Positions 52,901 through 64,000 of a stretch of DNA of 64,000 nt are shown here, one piece after another. Made by a program: the position numbers and the translations under genes. Position 1 is the stretch's first letter, and every line of letters begins with the position of its first letter. The notes beneath the pieces were generated by a model. The model ran no database searches, was not told the origin of the DNA, and was given only the letters and a program-made list of their open reading frames with translations. Source of the stretch: Scatophagus argus (Eukaryota; Chordata; Actinopteri; Scatophagidae); NCBI RefSeq assembly GCF_020382885.2, contig NC_058514.1:14990249-15054248 (forward strand), read 5' to 3'.

Positions 52901-53544
52901 TATAAGAACTGCATTCTCCACAGATGCTCAAAGACTACATGCGTATTGGTGTGGATGTGTACATTGTTTCTTGTGATGGTGAGTTTCTTTAGTATTTCTT
53001 AAAAGCACAGCATCTTATGATCAGTGTACACTGAATATTGTCTGTGAGAACATTCTCCTCATGTGTTGACAGCATACATCCTGGAGATATTCCACAGCTG
53101 TATGTTCTTCGATGATGAGATTCTGACCTCCACGTTCTTCCCGACGCTTCATGACGCCATGCTGCACGTGCTTGAAAAACACAAGGAGGACAAGAGAAAA
53201 GGCAGTGCGGTAAGGAAAACTTTTTATATCATTCTTTTGTATATTCATTGGAAACTTGTGTGTGTGTGTGAGTGTGTGTGTGTGTGGGGGGGGGGGGGGT
53301 GGCAATTTGAACATTATAGTGGGTCAACTTTGGGAAGCCCTGTACCAAAACAAAGGTCATGGGGTCATTGTAATCAAAATTTAAGTTCCTTCATATAATT
53401 AGGTGAGAAGCATGGAAGATGCCCAAACAAACAAACAAAAAAAATCAAAGAAATAATGCCATTTATAAATACCATTCATACAGTAAAACACTGAAACTTT
53501 TTTTTTTTTTTTTTTTTTTGCAGTTAAAAGATACCAAACTCTAG
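43974..53544 (+). CDS. slc26a3.2: SLC26A3-type anion exchanger, copy 2
   Basis: Exons: 43974-44101, 44301-44440, 45501-45611, 45957-46117, 46203-46367, 48059-48211, 48939-49021, 49319-49466, 49707-49820, 49995-50072, 50228-50323, 50408-50514, 50784-50853, 50968-51060, 51561-51656, 51739-51960, 52924-52978, 53073-53209, 53524-53544; 725 aa. It is a tandem paralogue of the preceding gene with matching exon sizes and phases. It begins [16 protein letters not shown] and has the same SLC26 membrane domain (GTSRHLSVG, one NIT sequon, [11 protein letters not shown]) and STAS domain. The C-terminus is shorter: it lacks the 20-codon penultimate exon of copy 1 and ends DTKL, a class I PDZ-type end. Intron 5 (46368-48058) carries a near-identical piece of copy 1 including part of its exon 6, so the real exon 6 must be chosen 1.7 kb further on. 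The last acceptor follows a long T run. Transport stoichiometry cannot be read from sequence. Confidence 0.92.
44985..45275 (+). repeat. Teleost dispersed repeat, intron 2 of slc26a3 copy 2
   Basis: Text such as gtggcgtggctcttgg, caggaatatcccatgagaac, agcatgctaacatg and gttagcatgctgactcaaag belongs to the same family as the repeat in intron 12 of copy 1. It ends at gactgtag, as that copy does. Confidence 0.6.
46368..46576 (+). pseudogene. Decoy exon 6: transferred piece of slc26a3 copy 1 in intron 5 of copy 2
   Basis: Bases 46368-46513 match 34085-34230 of copy 1 with about two mismatches, covering its whole 95-base intron 5 and the first 51 bases of exon 6. The acceptor CTCTTCAG (46462) is intact. 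After 46513 the similarity stops and no donor follows. If spliced in, the frame runs 37 codons to TAA at 46574-46576 and would truncate the transporter in the membrane domain. The genuine exon 6 is at 48059-48211. Confidence 0.85.
52288..52565 (+). mobile_element. Abundant teleost retroposon-type repeat, intron 16 of slc26a3 copy 2
   Basis: It begins with catccatccattttctatac, continues cgcttatccgtcagggtcgc, ctggagcctatcccagctga and ggaggaagccggagtacctg, and ends at catgcaaactccacatca. This is a very common fish repeat; I do not assign its class. It is truncated and slightly diverged. Confidence 0.75.
53257..53300. repeat. TG microsatellite and G run
   Basis: An interrupted (TG)n tract leads into a run of 14 Gs in the last intron of slc26a3 copy 2. 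Confidence 0.85.
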
Positions 53545-54161
53545 AAGAGCAGCTGTCGCCAGGAAGATCCTTTCAAAAAGTCCATTCAACTACAGACTGG
53601 ATAGAAATATCAAATATACTGCACCATTTTGATCTACTGTACTCACCATAATAGCACAACACAATTTCTGTATATTTAACTTTCAACTAAATAGAAGTCT
53701 GAGTAGGGGATGAGCAAAGTGTCCTTACAGTTGAAGTTGAAAATTTAAACCTGAAATTTATATGGGTTTATTCAAAGTTGGTATATTTATTGCTTATTTT
53801 TTTAAAAAAGTATTTGCAGCCTCAGAATAGAGCTTCAGATCCACAGTTTAGATCACCAGACTAAGAACTATTTACAGGTTACAAGGAAGTTTTTTATGAA
53901 CTTAAATGAAAATTCAGTCATCTACCCAATGTGGATTTTTCGTCATTATAAGTATAGATAGTGGCACAATTTACTTGGATGATACTCGCAAAAATTACAT
54001 TATGTGTAACAGATATTTACTTCAGCTGAGTACTCGCTCATTCCTACTTCTGTGTTTTATTTTGAAATGCCACTTTGGTCTGTTGTCCTCAGTGTCACAG
54101 GACATGTTTCACGTCTTTTTCAGACTGTTTCCTTGATAAATGCAAGACATTTTAAAGATTA

Positions 54162-54167
54162 AATAAA
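54162..54167 (+). other. Poly(A) signal of slc26a3 copy 2
   Basis: AATAAA about 620 bases after the TAG stop, with a T-rich stretch just downstream. The facing cbll1 signal is 480 bases further on. Confidence 0.6.
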
Positions 54168-54643
54168 TTTTTTTAAAAAAAATCATTTGGTGTAACAGTG
54201 TGTTAAATGAGACCAGTGTGAAATTCATCTTAAATGTTTGGCACCTCGATGGTTAAAACCAGCTTCTTTTTTTTTTTTAAACGGTGCAAAATGTTCATCA
54301 ATAAAAGGACCCAAAGAAGACAAACAGCTGTTGAAGCATCAGATAGTACCTGAAAAACAAGGAACACAATGCCCTTTAGTGTGTACTGCAGCAGACAGCA
54401 TGAACACAGGGTATTTTTTTTTAGTTCTGTGTCGCTTTCTGACATTTGTTAAAAAAACTGAAAATTACATAAGAATTACTACCTCAAACTGGACACAATG
54501 TCCAAATAACCAAAACCAAATGTCTTCTTGGGTCACTTAAGACATTAAAATGCTAATTGTTGTTATTCATAATCTAAGCAAATGAACTAGCTTCAATAGT
54601 AATCATATTAAACAAAGATGAGATGCAAATCTGCTGTTAAAAA

Positions 54644-54649
54644 TTTATT
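54644..54649 (-). other. Poly(A) signal of cbll1
   Basis: TTTATT on the plus strand (AATAAA on the minus), about 315 bases beyond the cbll1 stop codon. It gives a short 3' UTR and a tail-to-tail arrangement with slc26a3 copy 2. Confidence 0.6.
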
Positions 54650-54960
54650 GGGACATAGTTGGCGTCTTTCAATGTACAGTACACAAGCGTGAAATCAGAT
54701 GACATATATACAGAAATATTTACCATACACTATTTAAAAAAAAAAAAAAGAGGGACAATCCTGCTTTTCTCCAAGTCTATCGCATGTTCAGCAGGAAGTT
54801 CAGCACACTTAACTAAAATGTGCAGCACATACACATTTGCTTTGGGGCAGTTTTATCAAAATCAATGTCCTACATCCTGTAACCCTGAGGTCTACCATCA
54901 CATTATTCAGACAAGTGGTATGGAACAGAATGACTGTTACCCATCCATTCAGTTGGCAGT

Positions 54961-57900
54961 TTACTGATAATAAGGCCGGTAGCGGCCTTGATCTGGGTGG
55001 TGTGGCCCAGGCATCTGACCCTGGGGAGGAGGACCCTGCATTCGTGGTGGGGGCCCTCTTGGAGCAGGCCACATCCCAGGACTGAGCCCTCCTGGCTGGC
55101 TGAAAGGGGGACTGAGAGTGCCCTGATCTTCAGGGAACTGCTGCATGGAGTTGGGGTTGTAATGATGAGGTGGGGGGGCATTGACAGGGGGACCACTGTG
55201 TTGTGGTGGAGGTCCTGGTGGTGGGTGGTTCATATAAGGGGGCATCTGGCCCATGATGTGCCCTGGTGGTGGAGTAATTGGTGGGGGAGCTGTAGACATG
55301 GGGGGTGGAGGGGCCTGGTTATACACCATGTGTGGTGTCCCAGAGGCCTGGGGAGGATGCTGCATGGGGTGGCTGATAGGAGGAGGAGGCGGGGGAGGTG
55401 GAGGGCCAAAGTGCTGCTGTGGAGGTGCCATCATGTGGTGAGAGTGGGATACTACAGGTGGCTGGCCAGGGTATTCCCCAGGGTGGTGGTGGGGGGGTTG
55501 ACCAGGGCCTGGCCCACCAGAGTGGGGCTCCCGAGAGGATGAGGAGTCATCTTGGATGGGCACGGTGATGAGATTGCTGTGTTTACGAGTTGTTACTGTA
55601 GCGATGCGGAATGTCTCAGGGCCGAGAGCAGGGGTCGGTGGTGGGCCTTCATGAGCAGTGGGTGGGGGCGGCTGACTGTAGGGGTCATGACTACTGTGCT
55701 GGAGCGGGTTGGGTAGGTGAACATGGTTCTTGGGTAAGTGAGGTGGAGGTACGCGGAACCGCTCAGGGACTTCAGATGCAGGGGGCAGGTGCACGGGCTC
55801 CTGGCGGCCAGCAGAAGACTTGGCTGCCCTCATGTGGCGGTGGTTGACATGGGCCTGCAGGTCACGCTGGGAGAGGTAGGTGCGCTTGCATCCCGGCACA
55901 ACACTGCACATGTGGAGGGAACCACGCTGGCACTGCTCAATGCGCTGCACCGGGTCTGTGCAGTTGTACAAGGTGAGGCTGAAAACACAGGGACAAGATT
56001 TAGTGACACATAGCAGTAATAAAAACACATCAGGTTAAGCAACTACGCAATAAACACCTGTGAACTAGCACATAGGTGAGGAACTGCAATGTTTGTCACA
56101 TTTAAATAGTTAGGAGCTCACCCAGGACACATCTTCTCTCCTTTCTTCTCATGAAGCAAAGCACAGTCGTAGCAGAAAACATGCTTACATGGGATCTAAG
56201 AAGTTTGAAGGAGAAGAAAGAATTGGAGTTACACATGAACATTTCTCTGTGGGTTCCTGCAGAGTAAGTTCCATTCAACACAAGATTACAGCTGCTCCAC
56301 AGCAGTGCATTGGGATGAGGCATTACGAGAAGGAGGAAGACAAGTATGAGGGGGAATAAAGGGAGACAAATGAGAAACACAGAAGGGTCCATAAACAAAA
56401 CTGACTAAGCCAAAATTATCATTACCCTTTAGAGTTTTGGGGCATTTTCAGGGCACTACTTTTACTCACAAGCATTTACTTTGGTCATTACAAGTGCCAT
56501 CCATACATGCTACACATTGTTTTTTGTTGTTGTTTTTTTTCCAGCACAATCTAGGCTATCCAGATCTGCCACCATTTTATGTGGTAATACTTGCATATAT
56601 TTTATATAAAATTTGTGTCAACAGTAAGATATTCAGCATATTGTGAAATTCTTACAGAAGAGCTGCCTGGTCCCTTATAATTCTTTAATTCTAATTCTGC
56701 TCTAAAAGAAAAATGAACACTATATACAGAGTCAGCCAAAATAATGTATACACACATCAGGAAAAAGGCCATATGCCATCTGTTGGGAAAACATCGTGCA
56801 ACAGTACAGTGCTAACATAATTTGATCAAACTTCGAAAGAGGTATCTATATGTATAGAAGTACTAACACAAAATAAATATTTATACATGTTTTTCTTTGT
56901 TCCCAATATGTGTATACATTATTTTGTCTGATTCATATACATATACACACACACATATATATCTATGAATACATACCATCCGTCCATACATCTGGATAGG
57001 AAGACCACATTTATCACAAAAGTGAATTGGTACTTGATCCCGTTCTCCAATCAAGTTTAACTGTAGAAAAACAAAAGACCAAAATCACAGGTAACTACCA
57101 TTAAAACACACTCAAATCAACTATTTGGATCACATTAGAACTGAGAATGTGTCTACTTTTGTTTGCCCATTCTTCTACAATAAGTGTAGGAATTCCTCAC
57201 AATTCCACTTTTCTGATTGGAAGGGAGACATCCTGTACTGTGTGCCAGACATCTGTGATAAAGTATTTGTCATTAATATGCTGAATGAGCTGCTGAGCTG
57301 TTTTGATGTACCTTATAGTCCCAAAACAGTGGCTGAGGGAATCTCCTCTGACTTGCAAATACATCACCGGCTTTAGCACCGCAATCAAACCTCTCCTCTT
57401 GCTTGAAGCAGAAGTTATCTGTAGAAGAGACAATAATTAATAATTGCATAATAATGATTCAATGCAGGTAAACTAAGAAACAGCTAAGTGGTGATGAAGC
57501 AGTATAATTCAATTGCCCCAAAGTAGATACCATGACCCTTGACAGGACTGTGACAAAATGCCAATTTGATGATAATTATGGACATTGACAGAGTAACGAC
57601 AATTCAGTTATAGTTATGTCAGTTTAATTTGTGCATGAAAAACAAATGTCTGTATGTCAACCTGACACTATATCTGATATATAATAAAATACAAAAGCAT
57701 GCCTGAAAATTAAATTATTATACTAGAATCGACTTTTATGATAACTCAAAAAATCCTATTTTTCTGATTGTTGAAACCCCCCAAATGTTAATGTATTGTT
57801 CAGTTTCAAAGCTCACATTTCAAAGAAAACAAGGCTGTGTAGTATGTCCTTAATTTAGTCACAAATAATATCAATATCCAAGTAGTACTTCAATACTGTG

Positions 57901-59572
57901 CTCGTTTGAACTGCACTTGATATAACAACTGAAGACAGAACTGTATTGTGTAAGATCCTCTATATCTGTGCTGCAACATAAGGTCAATTATGGTCACCAG
58001 AAGTAATTTAATGGCACCCTCTGGTGGTGCAAAAGTAAACTGCACAATGTCGCCACAACTTTCAACTTAAAAACTTGCTAGGATATCAGTTACTACTCAA
58101 AATGTATCCTCAAACCTCAAACATCACCTTAAGCTTAGTTATATCTTAAGCAACATGATGGCATGTGACAGAACAGGAAACATACACTGACAAAGAAGAA
58201 AAAAAGTCACATTTTTGACCCTCATCATCCCCGAGCAAAGGACACTAGGAACACTAGCTTAGCTACATTGTCTGAGCCCCACTAACAATGCTGTTTCTAA
58301 AGTCCTTCAAATTCCATGTTTAAAGGCATGGTGTGCTGCAGACTGTGCCTACCATCTTCCCCAGCCTCAATTTTAGATGGCCTGCTGATGGGTCTCTGGG
58401 CACGGGGCTGAGGTTTGCTCCTTAAGGGCTGCTTGTTTAGGAGTTTGATGGGGATTCGTCTGCGAACATCCGGGCCACCCAAGCTCCCAGAGCCATCGCT
58501 TCCTTGAAGATCATTGTCTGCTGGACGAAAAGGCAGTGAAAATTCTCTGTACTTTGGAAGTCGTATAGAAGGCCATAAGAAAACTATGACATGGATTCAA
58601 AGTACATGGCAACATTTTGTCAAAATTATAATCATTTGATATAATTTTTGTAAATGATGGGAGCAGAATGTGTGGTGTTGTGTGATGAGTGAAATTTTTG
58701 GAGAAAGAGTTCGCTGGAGGGAAAGGACATTTGAGTGTGCAACGCTGTTCAGAGGGCGTGTGATAGTGGCCCCTGCCTGTCCACAAGGCTTGAGTTTACA
58801 TTACAGATCAACAAACATTTTTCTATCAATACTACTGAGGAGACACGTTTTGGAGAAAATTCTTAATGGCAAAGCCCTCACAGTTGAGGCAGAGCAAGAC
58901 ATTAGTATGATCATACATTCCAAGTTAACGTCTGACAACGTCTTGTAATTCTGGATAACAAACTAACTAGATTATTACCACATGGAAATTCATCTGTTGT
59001 GATCACAGCGGTCTAGCTTTGGGACTAAAAGTTAAAATGCTAATATTACGGACTCATACATTTAAGCAAAATTTTGAAGATTGGTCCTTAAATCACTTGT
59101 GTTTCCTCTTACACCTTAACTGAGTTAGCTTAATTAGCACTATTGCTAATATTGGTCAAGTAGCATTCGCGCCGCAACTCGTTCGCAGTTAGCGGTCTCG
59201 CTTACTGACATGCAGTAAAAAGCAAATATTTGCCATTCAACATTAAAACTGTGGAAACTCGGTGGTGATGTTGCTTGTGACTATTACTTTAGAACTTAAC
59301 GTTGACTTTTGGAAAATATAAGTGCCCTAGCGTAACTCCATCACTACCCTGCTTTCAGCTAACGCTAACGTTAGCCTGGATCATGCTAGCTGTAACGCTG
59401 CTCTGGAAGATCAATCGGATGCTGTAGCAAACCCCTCTACTGAAAGATTTAGATGTCGTTATCTTAAGAGCTGGAACAGCAATAATTACAACTACGTGGT
59501 GAATCATTCATAAGAAAAAGAAGTTTACTAACGTCGGCCCTACTGGTCATTTTGCTTACCGCTTTGGTCCAT
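54961..59572 (-). CDS. cbll1: E3 ubiquitin ligase Hakai (Cbl-like protein 1)
   Basis: Coding exons 5'-3': 59572-59560, 58517-58353, 57418-57312, 57060-56977, 56195-56122, 55978-54961; 486 aa, close to the 491 of human CBLL1. Hakai ubiquitinates tyrosine-phosphorylated E-cadherin and is also a component of the m6A writer complex. Visible parts: [10 protein letters not shown] near the start; RING cysteines CDKC (110-113), CKHVFC (126-131), Cys134 and CPG (146-148); then DPVQRIEQC and a C2H2-like stretch [19 protein letters not shown] that completes the HYB phosphotyrosine-binding domain; and a long Pro/His-rich C-terminal half ending RYRPYYQ as in mammals. Odd point: five residues (LTLYN) lie between CPG and the next Cys where mammals have CPGC. 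The first coding exon has only 13 coding bases. CBLL1 is next to SLC26A3 in mammals as well. Confidence 0.94.
56729..56934. mobile_element. Mariner-like MITE in cbll1 intron 4
   Basis: The ends are inverted repeats of about 28 bases with about three mismatches: gagtcagccaaaataatgta and onward on the left, and the complement of tacattattttgtctgattc on the right. The element is about 206 bp with no coding capacity, and flanking DNA is TA-rich (tatata / atata), consistent with TA insertion. The family is unassigned. Confidence 0.75.
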
Positions 59573-59593
59573 GATACAACGAGTGAACCCAAT

Positions 59594-59604
59594 GCATTAT
59601 GGGA
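59594..59604 (-). promoter_or_regulatory. ZNF143-like motif at the cbll1 promoter
   Basis: On the minus strand TCCCATAATGC lies about 22 bases before the cbll1 ATG and differs at one base from the ZNF143/STAF core TCCCAGNATGC, which is frequent at housekeeping promoters. The transcription start is not mapped. Confidence 0.3.
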
Positions 59605-60975
59605 TACACGAGGGGAAGAACTGAGGGCAGAGGAAAAGGAAAGAAGAGAGGAGGGAAGGAAAATAAAGTGGAGAGAAAGGCGAAAGGGGATGAGATAAAC
59701 ATGAGATGATAACATAAATTAATCAAAGAGAGAAAAAAACAATAGACAGCAAAAATTTCAGAGCATAATGAATAAGAAGTCATTTTCGTAATAGCCTATA
59801 AATGTCTAATGACTGACGTCAGTGATCTGAAATATACTTGCATTGAATGATTAAAAACTAAAATAAATAACATAAACATTTTTACCAGTTTTATAAGTAA
59901 CAGGGTTCTGTTGCATTCATAGGTCTATATAGCTTCATAATATTTCCTTGCTTGTGGGTCAGAACAACCGTATTAAATCTCTTTGCACTCTGTAAACAAA
60001 GCAAGACCATAAGATGTTTCAGTCTTACTAAGAACTGAATACTGAATTTGGAAATGTAATCGCTACTACTTAAGGTTGAAATGTCAATATCTCTGTTTTA
60101 CTTTACTTGCATTGAAATATTTTATTTTTAATGAAATCCATCTGTCTGAATTTATGTGGTTTGAATTCCCCTCAGAAAATAAATCATTTCAAGTTGTGCA
60201 ATTTCAAAATAAAAATCAAATACTATTTTTTAGGGTTCACGAAGTCAAATACTCAAGTTGCTACATTTCAGTTGATTATTCACCAACCTAAAAATTCAAA
60301 TACAGTCCAAATTATTGTAAACCTCAGCCATCAAAATTCAATATGAATGTTTAACTTTTTCTAACTAAAACTGGGCTAAAATAAAAAAATGAAAATAACT
60401 GGTGTTATTGCAGCTATGTCTGTCCTTACTACATATACCAAATTTAAAAAAAGTCCGCTGTGCTTAACTACCACACAACTGAAACATCTGCTCTCAGATA
60501 TTGATAATGAGACTTTGTGGTTTTCTACAGAACAGGCCGACATGCTGTGCTACCTTAAAAAGACACCGTGTCTTATTGTTGTTTAAAGGTTAGAGATCAG
60601 GCTCAGCTACTCAACACTCTTGATGAAGCACCCCCACAGTCAGTGCGACACCCGTATTAAACATTTATTGTGTTTATTTAAATGGAATATGACAACAAAA
60701 TTAAGCAAAAGCTAAATTTGAACTTCTCAAAATACATTTTTTGAAGGTCACTCCTCGTCGGCGATCGCACATAGATGGGCCTTTAGATGTATTATAACAA
60801 ATATTATTTATTTAAGACTCTTAGAATTTTAGTATTGGTTTAACTGAATGTACAAAGAAAAGTGTCTCACTGTCATACCACTAGTGTTCCAACATGCTTG
60901 AGCTCAAAGCTCAGTGCAATGCCCCAAGTCAATGCACGTCCCCCGTGCAGGTCCACTGCGCGCTCTCGTTCCGAT

Positions 60976-61383
60976 GTCGCCATTTTGATTCGAAAAATAT
61001 GACTGAGTTTTTCCTGCTTTGCGTGCTAAACTTAGCCCCGCGTCTCAATTACTTTGTGTGTGAGTACGAATCGTACACTCTATAACAGATATTGCTACTA
61101 ATGTCAAGTAACCATTAATGTTGCGAAACGGTTTATATAATAGACTTCAAAGCCACATTTGTCTAACGGTAGCTAAGTTGAGCTAGCTAACAGTAGCCTG
61201 TGCTGTCGCCGATTGACCCTTCAAAACAAATCACTATTCGCTCACAGGCTAATGTATGTATGCTAACATAGCTAGCTAGTAGTTAGCTGGATAGCTAGTG
61301 ACTTGGTAGCTGGCTGCTTAACGAAAAACTCCAACAACAATATCATACAGACGGGAGGAACAGCAGCTGACTTTCAATCAAAG
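60976..61383 (+). promoter_or_regulatory. Possible promoter and non-coding first exon of an unseen plus-strand gene
   Basis: GTCGCCATTTTG at 60976-60987 matches a YY1 site of the kind placed at the start of many housekeeping transcripts, within locally CpG-rich DNA (60930-61030). A strong donor (CAAAG|GTAAGT) follows 61383. No coding exon is recognised downstream in the window, so the gene would continue to the right. Confidence 0.3.
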
Positions 61384-64000
61384 GTAAGTTGTGGACAGCA
61401 AGATCGTTATGAGTTTGAGCAGCTAGCTAACGTTAACTCCTACGTCAACGTTAACTGCATCGACAAAGTTGAACCCAAGTTGGAGAGCTATTTCAGTTGA
61501 CTACCTCAGCTCAGTACACGTTAACTGTTAGTAGCTAATTAGCTTAAGTGCTAATCAGGGGAAAGGAGGAACTAACGATAACCACAACGTTAGCTAAACT
61601 GTTTTGCTAACTAGATAACTTAGTGTCTAAAATCGTCAGTTAACATAAGTCGTGATAAAGAGACTGATGTTTGTTAACTTTGCCTAAGAAATCTGCTCAG
61701 CCATTTGATCACTTGACGCTATTTACCATATCACAGTCGCTAAGTTAAACGTTTAAGATTTATAGTTTGTTGGCTGCCATCTATATTAACGTCACCCCCC
61801 CCCCTAATAACGCAATGTTTCTTACAATACCGTGCTTCTTTTGAATGTTCAATACTGTCTAGTTAGTAACGAACAAGCTAAGCTAAGTAGTTAGATAAGT
61901 TAGGTATTCTTCACTGCTGCCTTTCCGAGTTGAATAAGGCCAGTAGCAGCGAAGCCTTGCTGCGTTACTGAAATCAAGTACCTAGGTTAATTTGCACATT
62001 AGCTTAATTGCCGCCGGTTAGCAAAGGGGCCTCGCTTGTGAACCACGCAGTACAATTAACCGCAAGTATCTTCATTAATACAAAGTAAATAATGTGTTTT
62101 TATTTCTTCTATTAATGGGCTGTGGTTCCTCCACTGGAGTTGAAGTAAACAGAAATCTGAGCTCCTACCGCAAGTCAGTTGATGTGCACTTCATGCCAAG
62201 GCAACGGCAGCTCAGTTTACATTACACACCAGTGTGTCTCTCATTGTTAGACAGTCTTAACAAATGGATACCCCCTTACTCAGCAAAATATTACAAACCG
62301 GTGATGCAGATACATCATTTCCGACATTAACAATCGCACATTTTCACATTTCAGGTCAAACGAAGAATGCTTAATAATCATAATTGAATAGGCTAAGCAC
62401 TATGAATATTTTGGGACCATCATCTGTGTACCTAACATCAGACACAGGTCTGCTCACTTAATTTTACAACTTAAGTGCAGCTAAGTGCAAGTGAGCAGCA
62501 ACAAGCTGAGTAATGTCGATTTTGTTTGTCGTCAGAAGTGAACTATTGCCAGTTGATCATTTGTAGTGCATGTTGCACTGGGTGTTTAGTACGACATGAT
62601 AAGCATCCAGTCACAACCAGTTATATATGTATTCACACTCAGTAAGTAAAGAAGAACTCAAGTAAAAGTGCAGGTGGAATTTCCTTTTGCTTGATTTCCG
62701 TGCTTTTTGACTTGCCTAATTACAGACTGATGTTGGCTCACAACATCCACATGTATGCACTTTATGTGTGCCATTGTTCCTCTTTTCATCGTCTGTTATA
62801 TGTGCCGGTGGAGTGTTTTGTTGAGGTTGCCTCTGGTGGATTCTATTTTGGATGTAAAGTCAAGCGTTTGCTTTCCTGCTCAGTGTCCACAGAGAGCGTT
62901 CAGCGGGTTATTATTGCACTTGTGTACTCTGCAAATGTATGCCAGATGGACACTGCTGCTGCTGCGGCTGGTGCGTGTGCAGGGAAGGGTCCTCCTTCGG
63001 AAAAAAAGGAAAAGAGAAAGGAGGAAGCACTTTGATTTCCTCCTTCAGTTTTACTTCCACGATCAACAGTTGATAGCATGTTGCCTAGCAATACACACTT
63101 TGACAAAGCCAGAAAGTGTACTTGTCTTTGTGTTACTGCTGGTGTGTTAGGTCGTCTAGATTAGCTGCCACAGTAACCAAATGAGGCAAAACAAACCTAA
63201 CAATCTTGGGTAGTCACAAAATTATGACATACTTTTTCTCTCATTTAAGATGCATTCTCCATTTGCCTCTACCTGATAGTAGACATTTAAAGCCTCTGGT
63301 TTGGTGCAAATGAGACGTGAGAAATAGATGACGATCAAATCTTGTTCAGTGGTTGTCTAAGTATAGAGTGATGAGCATCTAGATGTTGACTGTTTAAAAT
63401 ATAATGAATGAAGTTCACTAAATAGGTAGTGTAATACCTGAGGCGTACAATTTCCTAATCAGTTTTGTTATGTTGGGAATGTTCACAGCCTTCTCACTCA
63501 TGAAAATTCCCATTGTGTTGAGTTAATATGTTATTGATGCAGCCATGCACATCATAATTACTTGTAATTATTATTACATTTGTTAGTTTGAGCTCTTTAG
63601 GTTGTTGTTGTAACCTGAGAGATGTCACATTTTAAAATATGCGGGTCTTCAATCTAGAATGAAATTTTTTGCTAAAATATAAATTGTAAAACTTTGGTTT
63701 TCCCAGATGTCATTTCAAATGACCTCAAAGTCATAAAAATACAGCATTTCAAATGCAAAATAATTGCTGTGACTCTTATACTATTTTAATCACTGTATGT
63801 CATTGGGGCTCTTTTCCCAAACTAGGGAATCGGTATTTTTATTTTTTGACTTAAAACTTAAAATGGCAATGACACGGATTTATTTGTGTAGCTGTTGTAC
63901 TGTTGTGATAAGCCATTTCCAGTTTACAGAACACCACATTGTTGGGTCTCTCTATAAAATACTTCCACACTCGAGGTGATCTTAGTTGGCTGCAGCTTGT
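61384..64000. other. Right-hand end, no recognised gene
   Basis: The sequence is AT-rich with many TTAGC/GCTAGC words at 61140-62000 and a C run at about 61795-61804. Open frames such as 62691-63035, whose end reads like an alanine-rich start (MDTAAAAAG), have no recognisable family. It could be a first intron of a gene starting near 61 kb. Confidence 0.45.

Noticed and set aside
54988-55542. 184-codon plus-strand frame opposite the last cbll1 exon
   Set aside because: It is the antisense shadow of the Pro/His-rich coding exon, giving a Trp/Gly/Arg-rich translation.
62691-63150. Frames of 114 and 131 codons, including an alanine-rich possible start
   Set aside because: No family is recognised and two frames overlap. 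The alanines come from a short CTG-repeat-like run.

Overview
The window reads as teleost fish genomic DNA, probably a percomorph-type ray-finned fish (species not determinable). The genes are multi-exon with GT-AG introns and AATAAA signals, and the introns and spacers carry several teleost-type dispersed repeats. It holds one partial gene and five complete gene models. I rebuilt the exons by hand from splice sites, reading frame and family similarity.

Layout, left to right: the last 19 codons of psmc2 (+, 1-59); slc26a5/prestin (-, 1359-12305, 17 coding exons, 760 aa); a gene-poor stretch with LINE debris; a HIPK-like protein kinase (+, 16679-18908, 8 coding exons, 464 aa); about 10 kb of repeat-rich spacer; two tandem slc26a3-type anion exchangers (+, 29827-41952, 20 coding exons, 751 aa; and +, 43974-53544, 19 coding exons, 725 aa); cbll1/Hakai (-, 54961-59572, 6 coding exons, 486 aa); and a right-hand end with a possible promoter and first exon near 61 kb but no recognisable coding sequence.

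The unifying theme is an SLC26 anion-transporter cluster. The three transporters share almost the same coding-exon sizes (140, 111, 165, 148, 114, 78, 96, 107, 70, 93 and 55 nt), so they derive from one ancestral gene. In mammals, PSMC2-SLC26A5 and CBLL1-SLC26A3 are two separate loci on one chromosome; here the two neighbourhoods are joined. psmc2 and slc26a5 converge tail to tail on a palindromic poly(A) signal, and the second slc26a3 copy converges with cbll1.

The most noteworthy observations are a recent sequence transfer between the two slc26a3 copies that left a decoy exon 6 in the second copy, an intron missing only from prestin, a HIPK-like kinase with a degenerate glycine loop and a basic Cys-containing tail, and a five-residue insertion inside the last zinc-ligand pair of the cbll1 RING finger. 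No tRNA, rRNA or CRISPR feature was seen.
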